Assembly: GCA_051006215.1 (NCBI GenBank)
Contig: JBPCIO010000192.1
Span: 1 to 7,370 of the forward strand
Source of the DNA: CF-72 sp051006215
Lineage (GTDB): Bacteria > Chloroflexota > UBA6077 > CF-72
Direction of reading: 5' to 3'
Length of the DNA: 7,370 bases
Position numbers and translations under genes: made by a program
The notes under the pieces: model-generated
Database searches by the model: none
The model's input: only the letters and a program-made list of their open reading frames with translations
What the model was told of the DNA's origin: nothing
Shown: in pieces, positions 1-6,316 of the stretch
Layout: the number at the start of each line of letters is the position of its first letter
How positions within the stretch are numbered: the first letter of the stretch is position 1

Positions 1-103
1 GGTGGCGTGCATGCGCAAGCTCCTGCTGCTGTGCAACGCCATCCTCCGATCCCAAACCCCCTGGAGCCCAGCACACCCTTGACTTCCAAGACAGTTGCTG
101 GGG
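1..103 (+). mobile_element. Right end of an IS110-like insertion sequence (outer boundary unresolved)
   Basis: The transposase stop codon overlaps the TTGACTTCCAAGACAGTTGC stretch (79-98), which resembles the sequence found just after the transposase stop in IS110 elements. IS110 elements usually lack long terminal inverted repeats, and the left end is off the window, so the exact right boundary cannot be set. The more AT-rich DNA after it (about 120-220) could be host DNA carrying the promoter of the next gene. Placement of the boundary near 103 is a guess from the last recognisable IS-like bases. Confidence 0.45.
2..82 (+). CDS. IS110-family transposase, C-terminal fragment (5' end outside window)
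   Basis: This open frame runs in from the left edge and gives 26 residues, including MRKLLLLCNAILRSQTPW, before a TGA. The pattern (MRKLL, then a short hydrophobic helix, then a polar stretch and PW near the terminus) matches the C-terminal tail of IS110-family transposases (DEDD/Transposase_20 type). These are recombinases that move circular IS intermediates and, in studied members, are guided by a bridge RNA made from the element's non-coding end. Only the tail is visible, so whether the rest is intact cannot be judged. Family recognition is by motif memory and the fragment is short, but the match is characteristic. Confidence 0.7.
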   Translation: MACMRKLLLLCNAILRSQTPWSPAHP

Positions 104-140
104 AGGGGGCCGCAGCCTACGACTTAAGGAATAAACTCGT

Positions 141-152
141 TAGGAATTCCTA
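141..152. repeat. 12-bp perfect palindrome TAGGAATTCCTA
   Basis: TAGGAATTCCTA is a perfect palindrome between the IS end and the promoter of the following gene, about 60 bases upstream of the proposed -10 box. It could be an operator or an IS-associated site. A chance palindrome is also possible. No function is claimed. Confidence 0.35.
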
Positions 153-211
153 CCGTTGCGCGGCAAAAGATCATAAATCTCTCTCGCGTCTAGACCTGCG
201 ACGGTGTGTGA

Positions 212-217
212 TAAATT
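212..217 (+). promoter_or_regulatory. -10 box TAAATT (extended TGa form) for the Cys-His protein gene
   Basis: TAAATT is preceded by TGA, giving an extended -10 (TGnTAnnnT). Seven bases separate it from GTG at 225, so transcription would begin at or next to the start codon. No convincing -35 box or Shine-Dalgarno sequence is seen. It decides the start of the following gene. Confidence 0.55.
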
Positions 218-224
218 GTCGCGC

Positions 225-911
225 GTGGCGCGGGTGCGTGTGCCGAACTTTCTGCCCAGTACTTCGGGCTTTCACTTCGAAAACTACTATCCCCACGAGC
301 CTGAGATCAGGATCACGCTGCCGCTCGGGCCGACGCTGTCTCTCGGCGACGCGGCAAACGGGCTGTGCGGCGGCATGGCCTTCGTCGTGCGCGACTTGTA
401 CGAGGCCAAACAGACCGTTCCGCCCGATAACCAGCCACCCCCCGGCGGGTCGCCGCTGTACCGTTTCATCGTCCAGCGGCTTATGGACAGCTTCAATCTG
501 CCGCTCGGCATAACGCGCTACATCGAATTGATGCAGCCGTCGTTTCCGGATGTGGGGCTCGGCCTGGGCCTGCCCGGACGCGCCAGCGTCATGCTTCGCG
601 ACGAGTGGCCGCACATCCAGAGCGACCTGGATGCCGGCCACCCTGTGCCGCTTGGACTGGTCAAGGTCAAGTCCAAGCAACCCACCGATCTGTGCAAGAA
701 CCATCAGGTGCTCGCGTATGGTTACGACCTGGACGGCACCGACCTCACGCTGTGCCTGTACGACCCGAACTACCCGGATCAGGATGACGTCACTCTGCAA
801 CTCAGCATTGCCAGCGCCCAGGTGCCAATCCCCTTGACGTACACACCCCCCGAGGAGGTGTTCTGCTTCTTCCGCACACCCTACACCCCGCGCCAGCCTC
901 CATCAGCTTGA
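225..911 (+). CDS. Papain/C39-like Cys-His protein, uncharacterised
   Basis: The product is 228 residues. The centre has GLCGGMAF with Cys48, followed later by NHQVLAYGYD with His160 and YDPN with Asp180 and Asn182. A Cys in a small-residue helix start, then His before a beta strand, then Asp/Asn is the order of a papain-fold catalytic triad, as in C39-like peptidases. No signal peptide or membrane segment is visible, so it is probably cytosolic. The frame is open to a GTG at 204, but the GTG at 225 is preferred because a TAAATT -10 box ends seven bases before it; other GTGs lie at 234 and 240. The gene ends nine bases before the convergent aminotransferase. I recognise the pattern as a family of mostly hypothetical bacterial proteins; peptidase activity and substrate are inferred from residue order only. 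Confidence 0.8.
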   Translation: MARVRVPNFLPSTSGFHFENYYPHEPEIRITLPLGPTLSLGDAANGLCGGMAFVVRDLYEAKQTVPPDNQPPPGGSPLYRFIVQRLMDSFNLPLGITRYIELMQPSFPDVGLGLGLPGRASVMLRDEWPHIQSDLDAGHPVPLGLVKVKSKQPTDLCKNHQVLAYGYDLDGTDLTLCLYDPNYPDQDDVTLQLSIASAQVPIPLTYTPPEEVFCFFRTPYTPRQPPSA

Positions 912-920
912 CGGCCCAGC

Positions 921-2090
921 TCAGACCGCCAGCGCAGCGTCCACCGCCGCGCCGCGGTCGAGACCAAATCCCCGCGAAGCCAGCACCGCCTCCAGCGCTG
1001 ACAGCGTTGCAAGCACGCTGGCCAGTCGAGCGTTGGTACCCATCGTGCCCAGGCGCCACACCCGACCGCGCAAAGGACCGAACGCGGCCATGATCTCGAT
1101 GCCGTGCTGCCGCAAGAGCTGCTCGCGCACGCCGGCCTCGTCGATAGCGTCTGGAACACGGACCAGGCTGATCATCGGCACCGAGCTGGCCTGGTCGCCG
1201 AAGAGCTCGAGCCCCATGGCCCGCAGGCCGACTCGCATCGCGCGACTCGCCTGTCGATGACGCTCCCAGCGCGGGACCAGCCCCTCGTCCATGACCAGAC
1301 GCAGAGACTCGCGCGCCGCGACGAGCATCGAGGTCGACATCGCGGCTGTTTCCAGCCCCTGCCGTTCTACCCAGATCGCCTCTAGTTGCGCCAGGTCGAG
1401 GTAGGTGCTGTCCGGCCGCCGATGCACCTGGCGCACACGATCGGAGTACGTTATGGGCGCAAGTCCCGGCGGTCCGCCGAGGCACTTCTGCAGACCACCG
1501 ATGGCTGCGTCGACACGCCACTCGTCGACGGCCACCTCGCAACCACCCAGGCTCAGAACTGCATCGACCACGAACAACGAGCCCACCTCGGCGCACGCTC
1601 GCCCGATCGCCGCCAGGGGCTGCAGGATGCCCGTTGACGTGTCCGCATGCACGAGCGCAACCACCTTGGGCCTCCGCTGGCGCACCCGAACGGCTACCTG
1701 ATCGGAATCGAGCGAGGTGCCCCATTCCGCGTCCACGCGTTCGACCGCTGCGCCGTGACGAGCCGCCAGCGTACACAGGAGCTCCCCAAAGTGACCGTAC
1801 ACCCCGACCAGAACGGAGTCCCCGGGCTCGACGGTGCTGGCCAGGACTGCCTCGATCCCAGCGCGTGATGCGCCTGGAACTGCCAGCGTACAGACGTTGG
1901 TGGTCTGAAACACTGCCTGCCCAAGCGCCGACACATCGTCAAGCAGAAGCCCAAATGCGGGATCGTCAGGTGCGATCGGCGGTGTCGCGAGCGCTTGCAA
2001 GACGCGCGGCTCCGGATTGCTCGGGCCCGAGCCCATGAGCAATCTGCGGGGCGGATCTAGTCCCTGCAAAGGATCGGACTCACCTGCCAC
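921..2090 (-). CDS. Class V aminotransferase, PucG / alanine-glyoxylate aminotransferase type
   Basis: The product is 389 residues, a normal length for this PLP-dependent fold-type I family. Near the N-terminus is PPRRLLMGSGPSNPEPRVL (13-31), the substrate-loop signature of alanine/serine/ureidoglycine-glyoxylate aminotransferases. VVDAV holds the PLP-pyridine Asp176, GGLQKCLGGPPGLAPITY carries the Schiff-base Lys202, and VWRLGTMG contains Arg346, expected to bind the substrate carboxylate. The QKCL-GxPPGxAPIT stretch is closest to PucG, the (S)-ureidoglycine-glyoxylate aminotransferase of purine catabolism, which transfers an amino group to glyoxylate to make glycine. The family's usual HHTAPTSM-like stretch reads TAAMSTSM here, so the amino donor may differ. 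The GTG at 2090 is chosen because TACCCT lies six bases upstream; GTG 2093 and ATG 2036 are alternatives, and the ATG would remove the conserved PPRRLL. No other purine-degradation genes are visible, so the exact substrate is uncertain. Confidence 0.9.
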   Translation of the reverse strand: MAGESDPLQGLDPPRRLLMGSGPSNPEPRVLQALATPPIAPDDPAFGLLLDDVSALGQAVFQTTNVCTLAVPGASRAGIEAVLASTVEPGDSVLVGVYGHFGELLCTLAARHGAAVERVDAEWGTSLDSDQVAVRVRQRRPKVVALVHADTSTGILQPLAAIGRACAEVGSLFVVDAVLSLGGCEVAVDEWRVDAAIGGLQKCLGGPPGLAPITYSDRVRQVHRRPDSTYLDLAQLEAIWVERQGLETAAMSTSMLVAARESLRLVMDEGLVPRWERHRQASRAMRVGLRAMGLELFGDQASSVPMISLVRVPDAIDEAGVREQLLRQHGIEIMAAFGPLRGRVWRLGTMGTNARLASVLATLSALEAVLASRGFGLDRGAAVDAALAV

Positions 2091-2096
2091 CACCCC

Positions 2097-2102
2097 AGGG
2101 TA
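2097..2102 (-). promoter_or_regulatory. -10 box TACCCT for the aminotransferase gene
   Basis: Read on the minus strand, TACCCT is followed by six bases and then GTG at 2090. TACCCT is a weak match to TATAAT but keeps TA-N3-T. It is part of a divergent promoter pair with the SDR gene, 33 bases apart. Confidence 0.4.
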
Positions 2103-2117
2103 AGCCCGGCACTCAAA

Positions 2118-2127
2118 CGGGCGCCCG
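2118..2127. promoter_or_regulatory. 10-bp palindrome CGGGCGCCCG, candidate shared operator
   Basis: This perfect palindrome lies between the two divergent -10 boxes (2097-2102 minus, 2136-2141 plus), eight to fifteen bases from each. A protein bound here could affect both directions. GC-rich palindromes arise by chance in this composition, so this is a candidate only. Confidence 0.3.
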
Positions 2128-2135
2128 AGTACGGT

Positions 2136-2141
2136 TAATCT
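2136..2141 (+). promoter_or_regulatory. -10 box TAATCT for the SDR-MFS unit
   Basis: TAATCT is followed by GACGAC and then ATG at 2148, a six-base spacer. No Shine-Dalgarno sequence fits in this gap, so the transcript is predicted to be leaderless. Confidence 0.55.
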
Positions 2142-2147
2142 GACGAC

Positions 2148-2945
2148 ATGAACCTGGAGCTGACGGGCAAGACCGCCATCGTGACTGGCGGCAGTCGAGG
2201 CATCGGCAAGGCTATCGCGCGGGAGTTGGCTTTTGAAGGCGTCGACGTGGTCATCGTGGCTCGTTCGGTCGCGCCCCTGGAACAAGCAGCTTCGGAATTG
2301 GCTGAGGAAACGGGCCGCCGCATCGTGCCCATCCCAGCCGACACCGGCGAGGACGCGTCGGTCAAAGCGATGGTCGAGCAGGCCGCCAGCACTCTCGGAC
2401 GAGTCGACATCCTGGTCAACTGTGCGGCCCAGCCGGGCGGACAGGTGCCGCCGCCCAAACTGGCGCAGATCACCGACGATGCGTTCTATTCGGACGTGAA
2501 CGTCAAGGTGATGGGCTACCTGCGGTGCGCGCGCGAATGTGCCCCACACATGCTCCGCCAGGGCTGGGGCCGAATCATCAACATCAGCGGGCTCGCCGCA
2601 CGTAGCACCGGTTCGACCATTGGCAGCATGCGTAACGTTGCAGTCGTGGCGCTGTCGAAGAACCTGGCCGACGAGCTCGGACCGCAGGGCATCACCGTCA
2701 CCGTGGTGCATCCGAGCCTGACACGCACCGAGAAAACCGCGGCTGTCATTGCCGCTCGGGCCGAGCGACAGGGCACCAGCCCCGCCGAGGTTGAGAAGGG
2801 CATGCTGAACAACCTCGTCGGCCGATGGATCGATGCGCGCGACATCGCATACGTGGTTACGTTCCTTGCGTCGCCCAAAGCTGGCGCGATCAACGGTGAC
2901 GTCATCGCCACCGGCGGCGGCATTCCCGGGCCAATCTATTACTGA
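2148..2945 (+). CDS. SDR-family protein lacking the catalytic Tyr and Lys
   Basis: The product is 265 residues with a classical SDR Rossmann fold. It has TGGSRGIG (13-20) for the dinucleotide, AD (64-65), NCAA (91-94) in place of NNAG, Asn118 of the catalytic tetrad, and Ser147 in INISG. The active-site YxxxK is absent. In the segment STGSTIGSMRNVAVVALSKN, Gly159 and Asn163 fall where Tyr and Lys should be, while the following helix (AVVALSKNLADELGP) and the C-terminal GDVIATGGG are normal. It therefore probably binds NAD(P) but cannot use the standard proton relay. It may have another chemistry or a binding role. This looks like an established subgroup with a GSxRN motif rather than a decayed gene, because the frame and the rest of the fold are intact. 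It is the first gene of a likely operon with the MFS transporter. Confidence 0.9.
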   Translation: MNLELTGKTAIVTGGSRGIGKAIARELAFEGVDVVIVARSVAPLEQAASELAEETGRRIVPIPADTGEDASVKAMVEQAASTLGRVDILVNCAAQPGGQVPPPKLAQITDDAFYSDVNVKVMGYLRCARECAPHMLRQGWGRIINISGLAARSTGSTIGSMRNVAVVALSKNLADELGPQGITVTVVHPSLTRTEKTAAVIAARAERQGTSPAEVEKGMLNNLVGRWIDARDIAYVVTFLASPKAGAINGDVIATGGGIPGPIYY

Positions 2946-2994
2946 AGAAAGACGGGCTGCATCCGCGCGGCGGCGGGCGAATGCTTCACCGGCC

Positions 2995-4179
2995 TTGATC
3001 GGGAGCGGACAGGCGCTCACCCTGGCCTGCGCGTGGCTAGCGGCAGTGAATGCGCGAGCGCCTCTGCTCGCCCTTGGGCCGCTACTGCCGGTCGTGATAC
3101 CCGACCTTCACCTGTCGTTCACGGTGGCCGGCCTCCTCTCAGGCCTGCCGCTGCTGCTCATGGGTGCGACGGGCCTGCCGGGCGGCTGGCTCACCGATCG
3201 TTTTGGCGCCCGCCGCCTGATGATCTGGGGTCTGGGAGCCATTACGCTGGCAGGCGTGCTGCGCGCGCTCGCGCTTGACGGGACCTCGCTGCTGGCCGGC
3301 ACGGTCCTGCTTGGGCTGGCTATCGGCACCTTGCAGCCGGCGCTGCCTCGCCTCGCGCGCGACACGCTGCCACATCGCACGACTCTTGCTACCGCTATCT
3401 ACTTCAATGGGCTGGTCATCGGCGGAGCAGGCGGCGTTGCGCTCACGCCGATGCTGCTGAACGCCCTTGGGGGGTGGCGCGGCGTCCTGATGTTCTGGGC
3501 CAGCCTTGGCGCGGTCGCTACGGCTGGCTGGATCGCGCTGCGTCCGGCGCGGCAGTCGGCAGTGCACCGGGGGCGTTTGCGCCTGGCCGACATCACGCAG
3601 GCATTGAAGCTTCCCGGCATGGCCGCGTTGACCCTGGCCATGGGCACGCAGAGCTCGATCTTCTTTACGTTCTCCACCTGGACGCCGACCTACCTGGTGG
3701 CTCGAGGATGGGACCTGCCCAGCGCCGCGCTCCCAGTTGCCGCCTTGCCGTTGACCGCGATCGTCGCGAGCACGATAGCTGCGCCAGCAGAGGCGCGTTT
3801 CGGCCGTCGGGCGGTGATCGCCGCCTCGGGTGCGGTGGTCGCGGCCGGCCTGATCCTGTTCCTGCTGTGGCCGGATCAGACCGTGCTGCTGTGCGCTATA
3901 ACCGCAGGCCTCGGTACGACCTGGGCGTTCGGCGTGTGCATGGCGGCGCCGGCCGCGCTGGCGCCGGCCCAGCAGGTTGGAACTACGGCCGGGGTGCTCC
4001 TGGCGCTCGGCTATGCCGAAAGCGCCGTCGGTCCGGTCGCGATCGGCGGCCTCCGAGACGCCTTCGGCTCGTACGAAGTGGGTTGGCTACTCGCGCTTGG
4101 CCTGGCCCTGGTCCTGACCGCGACCGCCTTCGGAATCCCCGCCAAGACGGCCAAGCGGCCGACCCCAGATGAGATGTAG
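2995..4179 (+). CDS. MFS transporter, CynX/NimT-like
   Basis: From the TTG at 2995 the product is 394 residues, normal for this family, with about twelve hydrophobic segments across the inner membrane. The first helix region (ALTLACAWLAAVNARAP, then GPLLPVVIPDL) and the loop GGWLTDRFGARR (63-74), the MFS motif A, resemble the cyanate/nitroimidazole permease (CynX/NimT) branch. True substrates in this branch are rarely known, so none is assigned. The start is uncertain. The frame is open back to an ATG at 2833 inside the SDR gene, but that would add an Arg/Ser-rich leader copied from SDR sequence. GTG 3046 would cut into helix 1. No Shine-Dalgarno or TA-N3-T box precedes the TTG. The gene begins 49 bases after the SDR stop, with no terminator between, so co-transcription is likely. 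Confidence 0.88.
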   Translation: MIGSGQALTLACAWLAAVNARAPLLALGPLLPVVIPDLHLSFTVAGLLSGLPLLLMGATGLPGGWLTDRFGARRLMIWGLGAITLAGVLRALALDGTSLLAGTVLLGLAIGTLQPALPRLARDTLPHRTTLATAIYFNGLVIGGAGGVALTPMLLNALGGWRGVLMFWASLGAVATAGWIALRPARQSAVHRGRLRLADITQALKLPGMAALTLAMGTQSSIFFTFSTWTPTYLVARGWDLPSAALPVAALPLTAIVASTIAAPAEARFGRRAVIAASGAVVAAGLILFLLWPDQTVLLCAITAGLGTTWAFGVCMAAPAALAPAQQVGTTAGVLLALGYAESAVGPVAIGGLRDAFGSYEVGWLLALGLALVLTATAFGIPAKTAKRPTPDEM

Positions 4180-4353
4180 GGGCGGCTTGAGCGGAGGCTC
4201 GGGCAGGGCTGGCGGCATGGCTGCCATCGCGATGATGCGCTCGAGCCGCGCCCGCCGATCCCGGCTGTCACGGGACGCGCGCTCACGTCGTGGTCGCGGC
4301 TGAAAATGCGGCTGATCGTCGTTGTGGTCGTCGACCCAGTCGATCTTGGGCAC
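4087..4353 (-). CDS. Small charged protein, unrecognised, antisense to the MFS 3' end
   Basis: This is an 88-residue product starting at GTG 4353. The first part is acidic and polar (PKIDWVDDHNDDQPHFQ), followed by an Arg-rich stretch (RRERASRDSRDRRARLERI), then a Pro-rich segment (PPALPEPPLKPPL) and a Gly-rich tail. No membrane segment, signal peptide or known motif is seen. Evidence that it is real: a TAAACT -10 box ends seven bases before the GTG, it is divergent from the PAC2 gene with its own promoter, and codon third positions in the part outside the MFS gene are mostly G or C. Its last 93 bases lie antisense to the end of the MFS gene, and that tail looks like shadow sequence, so the true functional part may be the first 58 or so residues. 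I do not recognise a family. Confidence 0.5.
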   Translation of the reverse strand: MPKIDWVDDHNDDQPHFQPRPRRERASRDSRDRRARLERIIAMAAMPPALPEPPLKPPLHLIWGRPLGRLGGDSEGGRGQDQGQAKRE

Positions 4354-4360
4354 TCGTGCA

Positions 4361-4366
4361 AGTTTA
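4361..4366 (-). promoter_or_regulatory. -10 box TAAACT for the small charged protein gene
   Basis: Read on the minus strand, TAAACT is followed by seven bases and then GTG at 4353. It is the main support for transcription leftward here. Confidence 0.5.
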
Positions 4367-4370
4367 CCCG

Positions 4371-4388
4371 AGCCGTCCTAAGCCGACC
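4371..4388. repeat. Tandem AGCCGtCC / AGCCGaCC, ten bases apart
   Basis: AGCCGTCC at 4371-4378 and AGCCGACC at 4381-4388 differ at one base and are offset by ten bases, one DNA helical turn. They sit between two divergent -10 boxes, where a regulator binding one face of the helix could act. Could be chance. Confidence 0.3.
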
Positions 4389-4405
4389 GTCCGGGGGCTA
4401 GCCAC

Positions 4406-4411
4406 TATACT
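4406..4411 (+). promoter_or_regulatory. -10 box TATACT for the PAC2-family gene
   Basis: TATACT, a near-consensus -10, is followed by CGCGGC and then GTG at 4418. The six-base spacing leaves no room for a ribosome binding site and predicts a leaderless transcript. An 8-bp palindrome GGCTAGCC (4396-4403) lies just upstream. Confidence 0.65.
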
Positions 4412-4417
4412 CGCGGC

Positions 4418-5359
4418 GTGGGCGAAAGCGACGGCTACCTGCGGCTGGTCGAGGACCTCGAAGCACAGCACCTGCGCCGGCCGTTTGCCATCGCCGGGTT
4501 TGGCGGTTGGATCGACGCGGGCTTCGCTGCCACCGGAGCAGTGCGCTACCTGGTCGATCACCTGGCTGCTCGACGCATTGCGGAGATCGATCCCGAGCCG
4601 TTTTATGCGTTCACCGATACGCGCCCGCGGGTCAGTCACCCCGCCCCCGGGCAGCGTCAGCCAGTCTGGCCGCGCGCCGAGTGGTATGTCGTGCGGATGC
4701 CCGATGACGCGCAGCACGATCTGGTGTTGTTTACCGCCCCCGAGCCGAATCTGCGCTGGCGCGCCTTTACGGCACTGGTACTCGACGTGTTCGAGCGGCT
4801 GGCGATCGAGACGCTGGTAAGCTTCGGGGCCGTGCTCGCGCCCCTGCACCACCGCGCGCCGCCACCCCTGCGGGGCTACGCTACGACCGATTCGCTGCGC
4901 GCGCTGCTACGCCGGCGCAAGATCAGCTCCGGCCGCTACGAGGGTCCCACGGGCATCACGACTGTCCTGCTGGCGGCTGCCCGTGAACGCGGCATGCCGG
5001 CCTTTAGTCTGAGCACGTCCTCTCCGAGCTATCTCACTGACATGCCCAATCCGCGCGCCTCAGCGGCACTGCTGCGCGTGGCTGGCGAGATTGGCGATAT
5101 TGCGTTTCCGCTCGACGACCTCCGTGCGGAAAGCCGGGTGGTGGCCGAACGAGTCGACCAGTTTCTGGCGGAGCGTCCGGAACTGCGCGAGGCGGGCGAC
5201 CGCCTGCCCTCCGCCGCTGAAGCACAGCCGCCCGTTGAAGTCGCAGACGAAGGGCCCCCGCCGGAGCTGCCGAGCTCAGCCGCCGTGCTGCAAGATCTGG
5301 AGGAGTTCCTGAAAAGTCTGCGCAAAGACGACGGCGACGCCGGTAGCAACGACACCTGA
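4418..5359 (+). CDS. PAC2-family protein
   Basis: The product is 313 residues. It has the PAC2 landmarks in order: IAGFGGWIDAG (25-35) near the N-terminus, a strand with LVLFTAPEP (102-110), ETLVSFGAVLAPLHH (131-145), the EGPTGITTVLL segment (175-185), and SPSYLTDMPNPRASAALL (202-219). PAC2 is named after the eukaryotic proteasome assembly chaperone. Bacterial and archaeal members are mostly uncharacterised, and some have been annotated as carboxylate-amine ligases without strong support. After the core, about residue 262 onward is a Pro/Glu-rich linker followed by a short helix (LQDLEEFLKSLRKDD). No signal peptide is present. The GTG start follows from the promoter spacing. No proteasome genes are visible in the window. 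The gene is convergent with the pyrophosphatase-EamA gene, 39 bases apart. Confidence 0.9.
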   Translation: MGESDGYLRLVEDLEAQHLRRPFAIAGFGGWIDAGFAATGAVRYLVDHLAARRIAEIDPEPFYAFTDTRPRVSHPAPGQRQPVWPRAEWYVVRMPDDAQHDLVLFTAPEPNLRWRAFTALVLDVFERLAIETLVSFGAVLAPLHHRAPPPLRGYATTDSLRALLRRRKISSGRYEGPTGITTVLLAAARERGMPAFSLSTSSPSYLTDMPNPRASAALLRVAGEIGDIAFPLDDLRAESRVVAERVDQFLAERPELREAGDRLPSAAEAQPPVEVADEGPPPELPSSAAVLQDLEEFLKSLRKDDGDAGSNDT

Positions 5360-5373
5360 GCGCGCCCACCACG

Positions 5374-5398
5374 CACCGGGCGAGTCGTGAGCCGGGTG
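5374..5398. terminator. Imperfect hairpin between convergent genes
   Basis: CACCGGGC (5374-5381) can pair with GCCGGGTG (5391-5398) with one mismatch around a nine-base loop. It lies in the gap between two convergent stop codons, a usual place for a bidirectional terminator. There is no T tract on either strand, so factor-independent termination is doubtful. Confidence 0.3.
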
Positions 5399-6316
5399 TC
5401 AAGCTCGCTGGACGAGCAGGATTCCAAGCGCTACGGCCACCAATCCCACAGCATCACCCGGCCCTATGGATTCGCCCAGTAAGACGGCGCCGAACGCGAG
5501 GCCAAAGATCGGGGTGAGAAAGTAAAACGCCGATACTCTGCTGGCGGCGCCGCGTGAGAGTAGCCAGAACCACAGCAGCGACGCGCCCACGCTCAGCACC
5601 GCAACCAGATAGATGAACGAGACAATCACCGGCCCCCCAAGTTCCACCCGCGGCGAAGCCTCGAGCACCAGGGCGGCTGGGATAAGCACCAGCCCCGCCG
5701 CAAGGAGCTGGATGGTATTGATCGCTAGCAGATCAGTCGAACCCCGAGCACGCTTGAAGAGGATCGTGGAGGCCACGTTAGAGGTCACCCCGATCAATGC
5801 CAATCCGACCTCTGCCGGTCGAGCGCTGCTGGTGCCGGTGCGCGCCAGCATGACGCCGACGACGCCACCGAAGCCCAGCGCCAACCCCAGACCCTTGCGC
5901 CAGGTCAGCAACTCGCCCAGGAGGCGTGGCGCAATTACTGCCAGGATGAGCGGATTGGTGCTGGCGACGATAGAGCCGATTCCCGCTCCCAGCCCGCGGC
6001 TGAGCGCAGTGTACGTGAGCCCCAGGTATGCCGCGTTGGCCAGCACCCCCAGGGCGGCGTATAGCAGCCACTGCGATAGCCGCGCGGGAAACGGTCGACC
6101 GAGCGCCACCGCGATCGAAGCCATGACCACGCCGGCCGTGAGGAAGCGTGCCACGAGGAACCACATCGGGGCCACAGCCGTCGCGCCAATCTTGCTGGGA
6201 ACGTACGCCGAGGCCCACAGCATCACGTAAAACACGGCCAACGGCGTCGTCAGGCCACCACCAAGTCGCTTGCTCAAGAGGTGGCAGTGATCGGGCGTCA
6301 CCTGCGCGTCTGACAC
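5399..6316 (-). other. EamA transporter segment, possible separately translated product
   Basis: If the transporter is made on its own, in-frame starts are GTG 6316, GTG 6301 and TTG 6277, giving 305, 300 or 292 residues, the normal size of an EamA carrier. GGAGG lies against GTG 6316 but too close to act as a ribosome site for it, and about 15 bases before GTG 6301, which is too far. No TA-N3-T box is found at the spacing seen for other genes here. Initiation at TTG 6277 gives a short lead before the first helix (LTTPLAVFYVMLWASAYVP). The first repeat ends with NPLILAVIAPRLLGELLTW and the second with FLTPIFGLAFGAVLLGES, both typical of EamA. The substrate is unknown. Confidence 0.4.

Noticed and set aside
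204..224. GTG at 204 as the start of the Cys-His protein.
   Set aside because: It lies upstream of the -10 box that gives the leaderless spacing to GTG 225, and it adds seven residues with no family support.
171..800. Long minus-strand frame opposite the Cys-His protein.
   Set aside because: It is a shadow of a GC-rich coding frame. The plus strand has the conserved motifs.
802..1776. 324-residue minus-strand frame overlapping the aminotransferase.
   Set aside because: It is a low-complexity Arg/Gly/Ala-rich shadow in another frame of the aminotransferase.
2833..2994. ATG at 2833 as the start of the MFS transporter.
   Set aside because: It lies inside the SDR gene in another frame and would add an Arg/Ser-rich leader before the first membrane helix.
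2094..3020. The minus-strand frame of the aminotransferase stays open to 3020, suggesting a 699-residue protein.
   Set aside because: The extra part is antisense to the whole SDR gene, has no recognisable domain, and the aminotransferase family starts just before PPRRLL. The GTG at 2090 with its -10 box explains the start.
3474..4172. 232-residue plus-strand frame inside the MFS gene.
   Set aside because: It is Gly/Arg-rich, has no domain, and is out of frame with a clear transporter.
5613..6230. 205-residue plus-strand frame opposite the EamA region.
   Set aside because: It is an antisense shadow of the membrane protein, Ser/Pro/Thr/Arg-rich, with no motif.
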